In this document: piece by piece, positions 1 through 10,318 of the stretch
Layout of the letters: each line of letters starts with the position of its first letter
Position numbering within the stretch: position 1 is the first letter of the stretch
Source of the DNA: Hordeum vulgare subsp. vulgare
Taxonomy: Eukaryota; Streptophyta; Magnoliopsida; Poales; Poaceae
Reading direction: 5' to 3'
Length of the DNA stretch: 64,000 nt
Assembly (NCBI RefSeq): GCF_904849725.1
Contig: NC_058518.1
Location: forward strand, 10,250,147 to 10,314,146
Made by a program: the position numbers and the translations under genes
The notes under the pieces: generated by a model
Database searches by the model: none
Told to the model about the DNA's origin: nothing
Seen by the model: the letters and a program-made list of their open reading frames with translations, nothing else

Positions 1-2086
1 CCCATTAAGAATAAACACGTATCCGGTTTGTGACTTAGAGTCATCCGGATCGGTGTCAAAGCTTGCGTCGACGTAACCTTTTACGACGAGCTCTTCGTCA
101 CCTCCATAAACGAGAAACATTTCCTTAGTCCTTTTCAGGTACTTCAGAATATTCTTGATCGTCGTCCAGTGATCCACTCCTGGACTACTCTGAAACCTTC
201 CTGCCATACTTATGGCCAAGCTGACATCTGATCTAGTGCACAACATTGCATACATGATAGAACCTATGGCTGAAGCATAGGGGACATAACTCATTTGTTC
301 TCTATCTTCCGCATTTGCTGGGCACTGAGTCTTACTCAATTTTATATCTTGTAACACTGGCAAGAACCCTTTCTTGGACTGTTCCATTTTGAACTTCTTC
401 AAAACTTTATCAAGTTATTTTCTTTATGAAAGTCCTATCAGGCGTCTCGATCTATCCCTATAGATCTTAATGCCTAGAATGTAAGAAGCTTCTCCTAGGT
501 CCTTCATAGAGAAACTTTTATTCAAGTAATCCTTTATGCTCTCCAAAAACCTCATGTTGTTTCCAATCAGCAATATGTCATCCACATATAATATTAGAAA
601 CGGCACAGAGCTCCCACTCACTTTCTTGTAAATACAAGATTCTCCAACCACTTGTATAAACCCAAGTGCTTTGATCACCTCGTCAAAGCGTTTATTCCAA
701 CTCCGAGATGCTTGCACCAGTCCATAAATGGATCGCTGGAGCTTGCACACTTTGTTAGCATTCTTTGGATCGACAAAACCTTCGGGTTGTATCATATACA
801 ACTCTTCCTTAAGAAAACCGTTAAGGAACGCCGTTTTGGCATCCATCTGCCAGATTTCATAATCGAAAAATACAGCTATTGCTAACATGATTCAGACGGA
901 CTTAAGCATCTCTACCGGTGAGAACGTCTCATCGTAGTCAACTCCTTGAACTTGTGAAAAACCCTTTGCCACAAGTCGAGATTTATAAACGGTCACATTA
1001 ATGTCTGCGTCCGTCTTCATCTTAAAGATCCATTTGTTCTGAATAGCCTTGCGGCCTTCAGGTAGTACTTCCAAAGTCCACACTTTGTTCTCGTACATAG
1101 ATCCTATCTTGGACTTCATGGCCTCCAGCCATTTGTTGGAATCCGGGTACACCATTGCTTCTTCATAATTCGCAGGTTCATTGTTGTCTAACAATATAAT
1201 TGATAACACGGGATTACCGTACCACTCAGGAGCAGTACGCGATCTTTTCGACCTGCGAGGTACGATAGGAACTTGATCTGAAGTTTCATGATCATCATCA
1301 TCAACTTCCTCCTCAATCGGCGTCGCAGTGACAGGGGTTTCCCGTTGCCCTGCGACACCATCCAGAGGGATTAGAGGTTCGAAAAGCTCATCAAGTTCTA
1401 TCTTCCTCCGACTCAATTCTTTCGAGAGAAACTCCTTCTCAAGAAAAGCTCCATTTTTAGCAACGAACACTTTGCCCTCGGATTTGAGATAGAAGGTATA
1501 CCCAACTATCTCCTTTGGGTAACCTATGAAGACACACTTTTCTGCTTTGGGTTCCAGCTTTACAGGCTGAAGCTTTTTGACATAAGCATGACATCCCCAA
1601 ACTTTAAGAAACGACAACTTTGGTCTTTTGCCATACCACAGTTCGTATGGTGTCGTCTCAACGGATTTTGATGGTGTCCTATTTAAAGTGAATGCAGCTG
1701 TCTCTAATGCATAACCCCAAAACGATAACGGCAAATCGGTAAGAGACATCATAGATCACACCATTTCTAATAAAGTACGATTACGATGTTCGGACACACC
1801 ATTACGTTGTGGTGTTCCAGGCGGTGTTAACTATGAAACAATTCTACTTTGTCTTAAGTGAGCACCAAACTAGAAACTCAGATATTCACCCCCACGATCA
1901 GACCGTAGGAACTTGATCTTCTTGTTACGATGATTTTCAACTTCACTCTGAAATTGCTTGAACTTCTCAAACAGTTCAGACTTGTGCTTCATCAAGTAGA
2001 CATAACCATATCTACTCAAATCATTAGTGAAGGTGAGAAAATGACGATATCCGCCGCGCGCCTCCACAATCATCGGACCGCACACA
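1..2086 (-). pseudogene. BARE copy A: integrase core, reverse transcriptase and RNase H remnant
   Basis: This is the distal part of a copia Gag-Pol frame, read on the minus strand from 2086 down to 1. It encodes the second half of the integrase core (from 2068, with the SDRGGEY segment near 1880), the integrase tail, the reverse transcriptase (YVDD box at 577-588) and the start of RNase H (YVDASFD near 52-75). It is nearly the same protein as BARE copy B at 6287-10266. The frame is broken by in-frame stops, for example near 889 and near 1753, and by frameshifts. The second stop reads TGA where copy B has CGA, which fits decay of a methylated CpG. The remaining RNase H, the polypurine tract and the 3' LTR lie left of position 1. 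The piece is cut at 2086 by the LARD and resumes at 23254. It cannot encode a working protein. Confidence 0.93.
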
Positions 2087-2968
2087 TGTCGGGACCCCGA
2101 TCCTAGGTCATAAGAACCCAGCCTGTAACACATCACATCACTTTGCGGCCTCACGCACGGTAAACTCCACGGCTGCCACCTTACCTTGGCCGGGACCGTT
2201 TGTGTCTTTTGGCTCACGTATATGAATATGTTGCTAGCGTTCAAACGACAAAGAACCCGGGTCGACATGACTAGTTATAAACCCAAGCGGTACATCCGTA
2301 CAGGGACAGGCATGCATAACCCAGCAAAGCAGGTGTCGGTCATCAGCGTGTGTAGACGAGTCGTAGCAAGCTACACGGACTCCATTACACCGCGTGACAT
2401 TTCCCCGAGGGGACACACACACTAGGAAAGAAGGATACACGCTGGTCAATCAATGTGTCTAGAGCAGTAGCAAGCTACCAGGGCTCGATAGAAGCACAAA
2501 GAGACATTTCCCTGTAAAGAGTACTACTAAAGGCACACAACTAGGTGTCGAATCCCACACATATAATGCATTTCAAACATACACACATTATGCACGGTAT
2601 GTGTAGATACAACATGGCATCACAACATAACTCTATGACTCAAGCATTTATTAAAGACTCATAAGAATCAACATAGTGTGATATTACAAACAGGGGTCTC
2701 GTGATCCGACACTCAAGTCATACAAACAACAAGCGGAAGCAAATCATGTCTGGGTACAGACATCTACTAAAAATGGCTGCAAGAGCCTGAAAAGCTACTA
2801 CGACCCTACCAAAGGAGCCAGACCTCTGTCTGGGATTCCCAAGCTATTCCGGTCAACATCGAACACATCGCGTAGAACCTTTTAATGAGTCTAAGTCTTC
2901 TCTGCAAAAACATAAATAAAGCAACCGTGAGTACAAGGGTACTCAGCAAGTCTTACATCAGAACTATC

Positions 2969-4803
2969 TGTTGGGATTATGCCCTAGAGGCAATAATAAA
3001 TGTATAGTTATTATTATAATTCCTGTATCAAGATAATAGTTTATTATCCATGCTATAATTGTATTGAATGAAGACTCATTTACATGTGTGGATACATAGA
3101 CGAAACACCGTCCCTAGCATGCCTCTAGTTGGCTAGCCAGTTGATCGATGATAGTCAGTGTCTTCTGATTATGAACAAGGTGTTGTTGCTTGATAACTGG
3201 ATCACGTCATTGGGAGAATCACGTGATGGACTAGACCCAAACTAATAGACGTAGCATGTTGATCGTGTCATTTTGTTGCTACTGTTTTCTGCGTGTCAAG
3301 TATTTATTCCTATGACCATGAGATCATATAACTCACTGACACCGGAGGAATGCTTTGTGTGTATCAAACGTCGCAACGTAACTGGGTGACTATAAAGATG
3401 CTCTACAAGTATCTCCGAAGGTGTTAGTTGAGTTAGTATGGATCGAGACTGGGATTTGTCACTCCGTATGACGGAGAGGTATCTCGGGGCCCACTCGGTA
3501 ATACAAAATCACACACAAGCCTTGCAAGCAATGTAACTTAGTGTAAGTTGCGGGATCTTGTATTACGGAACGAGTAAAGAGACTTGCCGGTAAACGAGAT
3601 TGAAATAGGTATGCGGATACTGACGATCGAATCTCGGGCAAGTAACATACCGAAGGACAAAGGGAATGACATACGGGATTATACGAATCCTTGGCACTGA
3701 GGTTCAAACGATAAGATCTTCGTAGAATATGTAGGATCCAATATGGGCATCCAGGTCCCGCTATTGGATATTGACCGAGGAGTCTCTCGGGTCATGTCTA
3801 CATAGTTCTCGAACCCGCAGGGTCTGCAGACTTAAGGTTCGACGTTGTTTTATGCGTATTTGAGTTATATGGTTGGTTACCGAATGTTGTTCGGAGTCCC
3901 GGATGAGATCACGGACGTCACGAGGGTTTCCGGAATGGTCCGGAAACGAAGATTGATATATAGGATGACCTCATTTGATTACCGGAAGGTTTTCGGAGTT
4001 ACCGGGAATGTACCGGGAATGACGAATGGGTTCCGGGAGTTCACCGGGGGGGGGGGGGGGGCAACCCACCCCGGGGAAGCCCATAGGATTTGGGGAGACA
4101 CACCAGCCCTTAGTGGGCTGGTGGGACAGCCCAAAGGGGGCCTATGCGCCAAGAATAAGAAATCAAAGGAAAAGAAAAAAAGAGAGGGAGGAAGTGGGAA
4201 GGGAAGGGGACTCCTCCCACCAAACCAAGTCCAACTCGGTTTGGGGGGGGGGGGGAGTCCTCCCCCCCTTGGCTCGGCCGACTCCTTGGGGGTCCTTGGA
4301 CCCCAAGGCAAGGCCCCCCCTCCCTCCTCCTATATATATGGAGCAATTAGGGCTGATTTGAGACGACTTTCTCACGGCTGCCCGACCACATACCTCCATA
4401 GTTTTTCCTCTAGATCGCGTTTCTGCGGAGCTCGGGCGGAGCCCTGCTGAGACAAGATCATCACCAACCTCCGGAGCACCGTCACGCTGCCGGAGAACTC
4501 TTCTACCTCTCCGTCTCTCTTGCTGGATCAAGAAGGCCGAGATCATCGTTGAGCTGTACGTGTGCTGAACGCGGAGGTGCCGTCCGTTCGGTACTAGATC
4601 GTGGGACTGATCGCGGGATTGTTCGCGGGGCGGATCGAGGGACGTGAGGACGTTCCACTACATCAACCGCGTTCCCTAACGCTTCTGCTGTACGATCTAC
4701 AAGGGTACGTAGATCACTCATCCCCTCTCGTAGATGGACATCACCATGATAGGTCTTCGTGCGCGTAGGAAAATTTTTGTTTCCCATGCGACGTTCCCCA
4801 ACA
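2969..4803 (+). repeat. 5' LTR of BARE copy B
   Basis: This LTR of 1835 bp starts TGTTGGGATTATG and ends CGTTCCCCAACA. It carries the U3/R/U5 layout of the group, two TATA-like sites (near 3955 and 4331) and G/C homopolymers near 4047 and 4243. It is followed directly by the CTATC target repeat and LARD flank, as a 3' or solo LTR would be, and not by a primer binding site. Confidence 0.95.
4330..4339 (+). promoter_or_regulatory. TATA box of the 5' LTR of copy B
   Basis: TATATATATG stands at the end of a C/T-rich stretch, in the position of the downstream TATA box of BARE LTRs. The same site recurs at 11670-11678 in the 3' LTR, near 27444 and 34257 in copy C, and near 35082 (minus strand) in copy A. 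Promoter activity is inferred from the family; an upstream TATA-like site GATATATAGG lies near 3955. Confidence 0.6.
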
Positions 4804-5036
4804 CTATCTACATATGCATCCTGTTTCAATGAAAGGATTGTGGAGTTTGATTGCAGCAAGCCAGCTTTGACTCTTGGCTAACCTGTACTACGACTACAAG
4901 TTCTTTCTTTGAGGTGGGATAGCACACACGAGTCCACATATTCACCAGTTCAATACACCACTATGGATCCGCTCTCGTCTCCCTATGAGAAGGCCTTCCA
5001 TAGCACTCACACTTATCTTGCATGTTTTAGAGTATC
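4804..5036. repeat. Misplaced 233-bp duplicate of LARD flank inside copy B
   Basis: This stretch is a copy of 12143-12375, the LARD sequence to the right of copy B, with one mismatch (G at 4971, A at 12310). It begins with the CTATC target repeat straight after the 5' LTR. It ends at a 3-bp overlap (ATC, 5034-5036) with the start of the copia internal region, which elsewhere begins GTGGCATCATGAGC (27917). A clean insertion would have no LARD sequence here. Confidence 0.93.
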
Positions 5037-6286
5037 ATGAGCTAGGTTCATGCGTAGATGTCTTCTCGAGTAGAACACAAAAGTTTTTGTGGGCGGTGAT
5101 GTGCGTTTTGCTGGCCTCTTTAGTCTTTTCTTGATTCCGCGGTATTGTTGGATTGAAGCGGCTTGGACCGACATTACTCGTACGCTTACGAGAGACTGGT
5201 TTCATCGTTACGAGTAACCCCCTTTGCTCAAAGATGACTGGCAAGTGACGGTTTCTCCAACTTTAGTTGAATCGGATTTGACCGAGGAGGTCCTTGGATG
5301 AGGTTAAATAGCAACTCATATATCTCCGTTGTGGTGTTTGCGTAAGTAAGATGCGATCCTACTAGATACCCTTGGTCACCACGTAAAACATGCAACAACA
5401 AAATTAGAGGACGTCTAACTTGTTTTTGCAGGGTATGATTGTGATGTGATATGGCCAACGATGTGATGTGATATATTGGATGTATGAGATAATCATGTTG
5501 TAATAGAAATATCGACTTGCACGTCGATGGTACGGCAACCGGCAGGAGCCATAGGGTTGTCTTTATACTAACGTTTGTGCTTGCAGATGCGTTTACTATT
5601 TTGCTAGGATGTAGCTTTAGTAGTAATATCATAAGTAGCACGACAACCCCGATGGCGACACGTTGATGGATGATCATGGTGTGGCGCCGGTGACAAGAAG
5701 ATCATGCCGGTGTTTTGGTGATGGAGATCAAAGAAGCACGTGATGATGGCCATATCATGTCACTTATGAATTGCATGTGATGTTAATCCTTTTATGCACC
5801 TTATTTTGCTTAGAACGACGGTAGCATTATGAGGTGATCTCTCACTAAAAATTTCAAGACGAAATTGTGTTCTCCCCGACTGTGCACCGTTGCTACAGTT
5901 CATCGTTTCGAGACACCACGTGATGATCGGGTGTGATAGACTCAACGTTCACATACAACGGGTGCAAAACAGTTGCGCACGCGGAACACTCGGGTTAAGC
6001 TTGACGAGCCTAGCATGTGCAGACATGGCCTCGGAACACATGAGACCGAAAGGTCGATCATGAATCATATAGTTGGTATGATTAGCATAGGGATGCTTAC
6101 CACTGAAACTATACTCAACTCACGTGATGATCGGACTTGGGATAGTGTAAGTGGATCATGAACCACTCAAATGACTATAGAGATGTACTTTTTGAGTGGG
6201 AGTTTAGCATATAATTTGATTAAGTTGAACTCTAATTATCTTGAACATAGTCTAAGTCCACTTTGAATATATTTGTGTTGTAGATC
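5037..6286 (+). other. Untranslated leader of BARE copy B
   Basis: This is about 1.25 kb of non-coding leader between the 5' end and the Gag start codon. It aligns closely with the leaders of copy C (27917 to about 29150) and copy A (24757-26025, minus strand). In this family the leader is expected to hold packaging and dimerisation signals. Here the first five bases of the internal region, part of the primer binding site, are missing. Confidence 0.85.
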
Positions 6287-9196
6287 ATGGCTCACGCGAC
6301 AGTCATCCTGAATTTTAATACGTTCCTAGAGAAAGCTAAGTTGAAAGATGATGGAAGCAACTTTGTAGACTGGGCTCGTAATCTTAAGCTAAGCTTACAA
6401 GCTGGGAAGAAGGATTATGTCCTTAATGCTGCGCTAGGAGATGAACCACCCGCTACGGCTGATCAGGATGTTAAGAACGCTTGGTTAGCACGTAAGGAGG
6501 ACTACTCAATAGTTCAATGTGCAGTCTTGTATGGCTTAGAACCGGGACTTCAACGTCGCTTTGAGCGTCATGGAGCATTTGAGATGTTCCAGGTGTTGGA
6601 GTTTATCTTTCAGAAGAACGCCCGGATCGAGAGGTATGAGACCTCCGATAAATTCTATGCTTGCAAGATGGAGGAAAACTCGTCTGTCAGTGAACATGTG
6701 CTCAAAATGTCTGGGTACTCAAACCGTCTAGCTGAACTGGGGATTGAACTCCCGCAAGAGGCTATCACTGACAGAGTCCTTCAATCACTACCGCCAAGCT
6801 ATAAAGGCTTTGTGTTGAACTACAACATGCAAGGGATGAACAAGTCTCCCCGCGAGTTGTTTGCGATGCTGAAAATCGCAGAGTCTGAACTCCGTAAAGA
6901 GCATCAAGTGTTGATGGTGAGCAAGACCACTAGTTTCAAGAGAAACGGCAAAGGCAAGAAGGGCAATTCGAAGAAGAGCGGCAAGCCTGTTGCCAATCCG
7001 CCGAAGAAACCCAAGGCTGGACCTAAGCCTGAAACAGAGTGCTTCTATTGCAAGGGTATGGGTCACTGGAAGCGCAATTGCCCCAAGTATCTGGCAGATA
7101 AGAAGGCGGGCAAAGAAAAATCAGGTATATTTGATATACATGTTATTGATGTGTACTTAACCGGCTCTCGTAGTAGTGCCTGGGTATTTGATACCGGTTC
7201 TGTTGCTCACATTTGCAACTTGAAACAGGAACTGCGGAATAGACGAAGGCTGGCGAAAGACGAAGTGACGATGCGCGTAGGAAATGGTTCCAAGGTTGAT
7301 GCAATCGCCATCGGCACAGTGTCACTTCAGCTACCATCGGGATTAGTGATGAACTTAAATCATTGTTATTTAGTGCCTGCGTTGAGCATGAACATTATAT
7401 CTGGATCTTGTTTATTGCGAGACGGTTACTCTTTTAAGTCTGAGAATAATGGTTGTTCTATTTCTATGAGTAACATCTTTTATGGTCATGCACCGAATGT
7501 GAGAGGATTGTTCATATTGAATCTTGATAGCGATACGCATATACATAACATTGAGACCAAAAGAGTTAGAGTAAACAATGATAGCGCCATATTTTTGTGG
7601 CACTGCCGCTTGGGTCATATTGGTGTAAAGCGCATGAAGAAACTCCATGCTGATGGACTTTTGGAGTCACTTGACTTTGATTCACTTGACACGTGCGAAC
7701 CATGCCTCATGGGCAAGATGACTAAGACTCCGTTCTCCGGAACAATGGAGCGTGCAAGTGACTTGTTGGAAATCATACATACCGATGTGTGTGGTCCAAT
7801 GAGCGTAGAGGCACGCGGCGGATATCGTTATTTCCTCACCTTCACTGACGATTTAAGTAGATATGGTTATGTCTACTTGATGAAGCACAAGTCTGAAACA
7901 TTTGAAAAGTTCAAGCAATTTCAGAGTGAAGTGGAAAATCATCGTAACAAGAAGATCAAGTTCCTACGGTCTGATCGTGGGGGTGAATATCTGAGTTTCG
8001 AGTTTGGTGCTCACTTAAGACAATGTGGAATTGTTTCGCAGTTAACACTGCCTGGAACACCACAGCGTAATGGTGTGTCCGAACGTCGTAATCGTACTTT
8101 GTTAGAGATGGTGCGATCTATGATGTCTCTTACTGATTTGCCGTTATCTTTTTGGGGTTATGCATTAGAAACAACTGCATTCACTTTAAATAGGGCACCA
8201 TCAAAATCCGTTGAGACGACACCATACGAACTGTGGTATGGCAAAAGGCCAAAGTTGTCGTTTCTTAAAGTTTGGGGATGTGATGCTTATGTCAAAAAGC
8301 TTCAGCCTGAAAAGCTGGAACCCAAAGCGGAAAAATGCGTCTTCATAGGTTACCCAAAAGAGACAGTTGGGTACACCTTCTATCTCAAATCCGAGGGCAA
8401 AGTGTTTGTTGCTAAGAACGGAACTTTTCTCGAGAAGGAGTTTCTCGAGAGAGAATTGAGTGGGAGGAAGATAGAACTTGACGAGGTTGTCGAACCTCTC
8501 ATCCCTCTGGATGGTGGCGCAGGGCAAGGGGAAACCTCTGTCGTTGCGACGCCGGTTGAGGAGGAAGTTAATGATGATGATCATGAAACTCCAGTTCAAG
8601 TTTCTGTTGAACCACGCAGGTCGACGAGATCACGCGCTGCTCCAGAGTGGTACGGTAATCCCGTCTTATCAATCATGTTGTTAGACAACAATGAACCTGC
8701 AAATTATGAAGAAGCAATGGTGGGCCCAGATTCCAACAAATGGCTAGAAGCCATGAAATCCGAGATAGGATCCATGTATGAGAACAAAGTGTGGACTTTG
8801 GAGATACTGCCTGAGGGCCGCAAGGCTATTCAGAACAAATGGATCTTTAAGAAGAAGACGGACGCTGACGGTAATGTGACCGTTTATAAAGCTCGACTTG
8901 TGGCAAAGGGTTTTTCACAAGTTCCAAGAGTTGACTACGATGAGACCTTCTCACCCGTAGCGATGCTTAAGTCCGTCAGAATCATGTTAGCAATAGCTGC
9001 ATTTTTTGATTATGAAATCTGGCAGATGGATGTCAAAACGGCGTTCCTTAACGGTTTCCTTAAGGAAGAGTTGTATATGATGCAACCCGAAGGTTTTGTC
9101 GATCCTAAAATGCTGACAAAGTGTGCAAGCTCCAGCGATCCATTTATGGACTGGTGCAAGCATCTCGGAGTTGGAACAAACGCTTTGATGAGGTGA
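6287..9196 (+). CDS. Gag-Pol polyprotein of BARE copy B, 5' part (Gag, protease, integrase, N-terminal RT)
   Basis: This frame starts at ATG 6287 and runs 969 codons. In order it shows a copia-type Gag domain (residues about 1-230), a CCHC zinc knuckle (CFYCKGMGHWKRNC, about 252), an aspartic protease site (DTGS, about 302), the integrase HHCC finger (WHCRLGH ... CEPC), the integrase catalytic core (HTDVCGP, SDRGGEY, then the glutamate in GVSERRN), and the start of reverse transcriptase (TFSPVAMLKSVRIML, MDVKTAFLNG). It makes capsid protein and the enzymes for cDNA processing and insertion. Relative to copies A and C, one base is missing near 9109. The last ~29 codons are therefore out of frame and the proper continuation is at 9121-10266. 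No other lesion is visible, so Gag, protease and integrase could still be made. Confidence 0.93.
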   Translation: MAHATVILNFNTFLEKAKLKDDGSNFVDWARNLKLSLQAGKKDYVLNAALGDEPPATADQDVKNAWLARKEDYSIVQCAVLYGLEPGLQRRFERHGAFEMFQVLEFIFQKNARIERYETSDKFYACKMEENSSVSEHVLKMSGYSNRLAELGIELPQEAITDRVLQSLPPSYKGFVLNYNMQGMNKSPRELFAMLKIAESELRKEHQVLMVSKTTSFKRNGKGKKGNSKKSGKPVANPPKKPKAGPKPETECFYCKGMGHWKRNCPKYLADKKAGKEKSGIFDIHVIDVYLTGSRSSAWVFDTGSVAHICNLKQELRNRRRLAKDEVTMRVGNGSKVDAIAIGTVSLQLPSGLVMNLNHCYLVPALSMNIISGSCLLRDGYSFKSENNGCSISMSNIFYGHAPNVRGLFILNLDSDTHIHNIETKRVRVNNDSAIFLWHCRLGHIGVKRMKKLHADGLLESLDFDSLDTCEPCLMGKMTKTPFSGTMERASDLLEIIHTDVCGPMSVEARGGYRYFLTFTDDLSRYGYVYLMKHKSETFEKFKQFQSEVENHRNKKIKFLRSDRGGEYLSFEFGAHLRQCGIVSQLTLPGTPQRNGVSERRNRTLLEMVRSMMSLTDLPLSFWGYALETTAFTLNRAPSKSVETTPYELWYGKRPKLSFLKVWGCDAYVKKLQPEKLEPKAEKCVFIGYPKETVGYTFYLKSEGKVFVAKNGTFLEKEFLERELSGRKIELDEVVEPLIPLDGGAGQGETSVVATPVEEEVNDDDHETPVQVSVEPRRSTRSRAAPEWYGNPVLSIMLLDNNEPANYEEAMVGPDSNKWLEAMKSEIGSMYENKVWTLEILPEGRKAIQNKWIFKKKTDADGNVTVYKARLVAKGFSQVPRVDYDETFSPVAMLKSVRIMLAIAAFFDYEIWQMDVKTAFLNGFLKEELYMMQPEGFVDPKMLTKCASSSDPFMDWCKHLGVGTNALMR

Positions 9197-10266
9197 TCAA
9201 AGCATTTGGGTTTATACAAGTGGTTGGAGAATCTTGTATTTACAAGAAAGTGAGTGGGAGCTCTGTGGCGTTTCTAATATTATATGTGGATGACATATTA
9301 CTGATTGGAAACAACGTAGAGCTTTTGGAGAGCATAAAAGGTTACTTGAATAAAAGTTTCTCTATGAAGGACCTAGGAGAAGCTGCTTACATTCTAGGCA
9401 TTAAGATCTATAGGGATAGATCAAAACGCCTGATAGGACTTTCACAAAGCACATACCTTGATAAAGTTTTGAAAAGGTTCAAAATGGAACAGTCCAAGAA
9501 AGGGTTCTTGCCAGTTTTACAAGGTACGAGATTGAGTAAGACTCAGTGCCCAGCAACTGATGAAGATAGAGAGCATATGCGCTCCGTCCCCTATGCTTCA
9601 GCCATAGGTTCTATCATGTATGCGATGTTGTGCACTAGACCGGATGTTAGCCTGGCCATAAGTATGGCAGGTAGATTCGAGAGTAATCCAGGAGTGGATC
9701 ACTGGACAGCTGTCAAGAATATCCTGAAGTACCTGAAAAGGACTAAGGAGATGTTTCTCGTGTATGGAGGTGACGAAGAGCTCGCCGTAAAAGGTTACGT
9801 CGATGCAAGCTTTGACACAGATCCGGACGACTCTAAGTCGCAAACCGGATACGTATTTATTCTTAATGGGGGTGCAGTAAGCTGGTGCAGTTCCAAGCAA
9901 AGCGTCGTAGCAGATTCTACATGTGAAGCAGAGTACATGGCTGCCTCGGAGGTGGCTAAGGAGGGTGTCTGGATGAAGCAGTTCATGACGGATCTTGGAG
10001 TGGTGCCAAGTGCACTGGATCCAATAACCTTGTTCTGTGACAACACTGGTGCCATTGCCTTAGCAAAGGAACCAAGGTTTCACAAGAAGACCAGACACAT
10101 CAAACGACGCTTCAACCTCATCCGCGACTACGTCGAGGAGGAGGACGTAAATATATGCAAAGTGCACACGGATCTGAATGTAGCAGACCCGCTGACTAAA
10201 CCTCTTCCACGGCCAAAACATGATCGACACCAGAACTGTATGGGTGTTAGATTTATTACAATGTAA
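9121..10266 (+). CDS. Pol of BARE copy B, 3' part (reverse transcriptase and RNase H), frameshifted
   Basis: This is the continuation of the copy B polyprotein in another frame. It has no ATG at its start and is not an independent gene. It carries the reverse transcriptase core with the catalytic YVDD box (FLILYVDDILLIGNN, near 9280-9310), then RNase H with its acidic residues (YVDASFDT, STCEAEYMAASE, LFCDNTGAI). It ends at TAA 10264-10266, about 50 bases before the polypurine tract. The frame is open to the end with no further stop. In this family Gag-Pol is one frame, so the shift at about 9109 is best read as an inactivating one-base deletion and not as programmed frameshifting. Expression would need correction or a helper element. 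Confidence 0.92.
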   Translation: MCKLQRSIYGLVQASRSWNKRFDEVIKAFGFIQVVGESCIYKKVSGSSVAFLILYVDDILLIGNNVELLESIKGYLNKSFSMKDLGEAAYILGIKIYRDRSKRLIGLSQSTYLDKVLKRFKMEQSKKGFLPVLQGTRLSKTQCPATDEDREHMRSVPYASAIGSIMYAMLCTRPDVSLAISMAGRFESNPGVDHWTAVKNILKYLKRTKEMFLVYGGDEELAVKGYVDASFDTDPDDSKSQTGYVFILNGGAVSWCSSKQSVVADSTCEAEYMAASEVAKEGVWMKQFMTDLGVVPSALDPITLFCDNTGAIALAKEPRFHKKTRHIKRRFNLIRDYVEEEDVNICKVHTDLNVADPLTKPLPRPKHDRHQNCMGVRFITM

Positions 10267-10307
10267 TTCACATGGTGATGTGAGGGCTAGATTATTGACT
10301 CTAGTGC

Positions 10308-10318
10308 AAGTGGGAGAC
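10308..10318 (+). other. Polypurine tract of copy B
   Basis: CAAGTGGGAGA followed by C directly precedes the 3' LTR start TGTTGGG. This is the plus-strand primer site; the same motif precedes the LTR of copy C at 32899-32910. Confidence 0.85.

Noticed and set aside
3845..4450. Frame starting MFYAYLSYMVGYRML, also seen at 11195, 26968 and 33780
   Set aside because: Its conservation comes from being inside four copies of the same LTR. Frame ends differ because of homopolymer length, and it overlaps the promoter region.
9100..9125. Programmed frameshift in copy B
   Set aside because: Related copia elements use a single Gag-Pol frame, and the site lies inside reverse transcriptase. A simple one-base deletion explains it.
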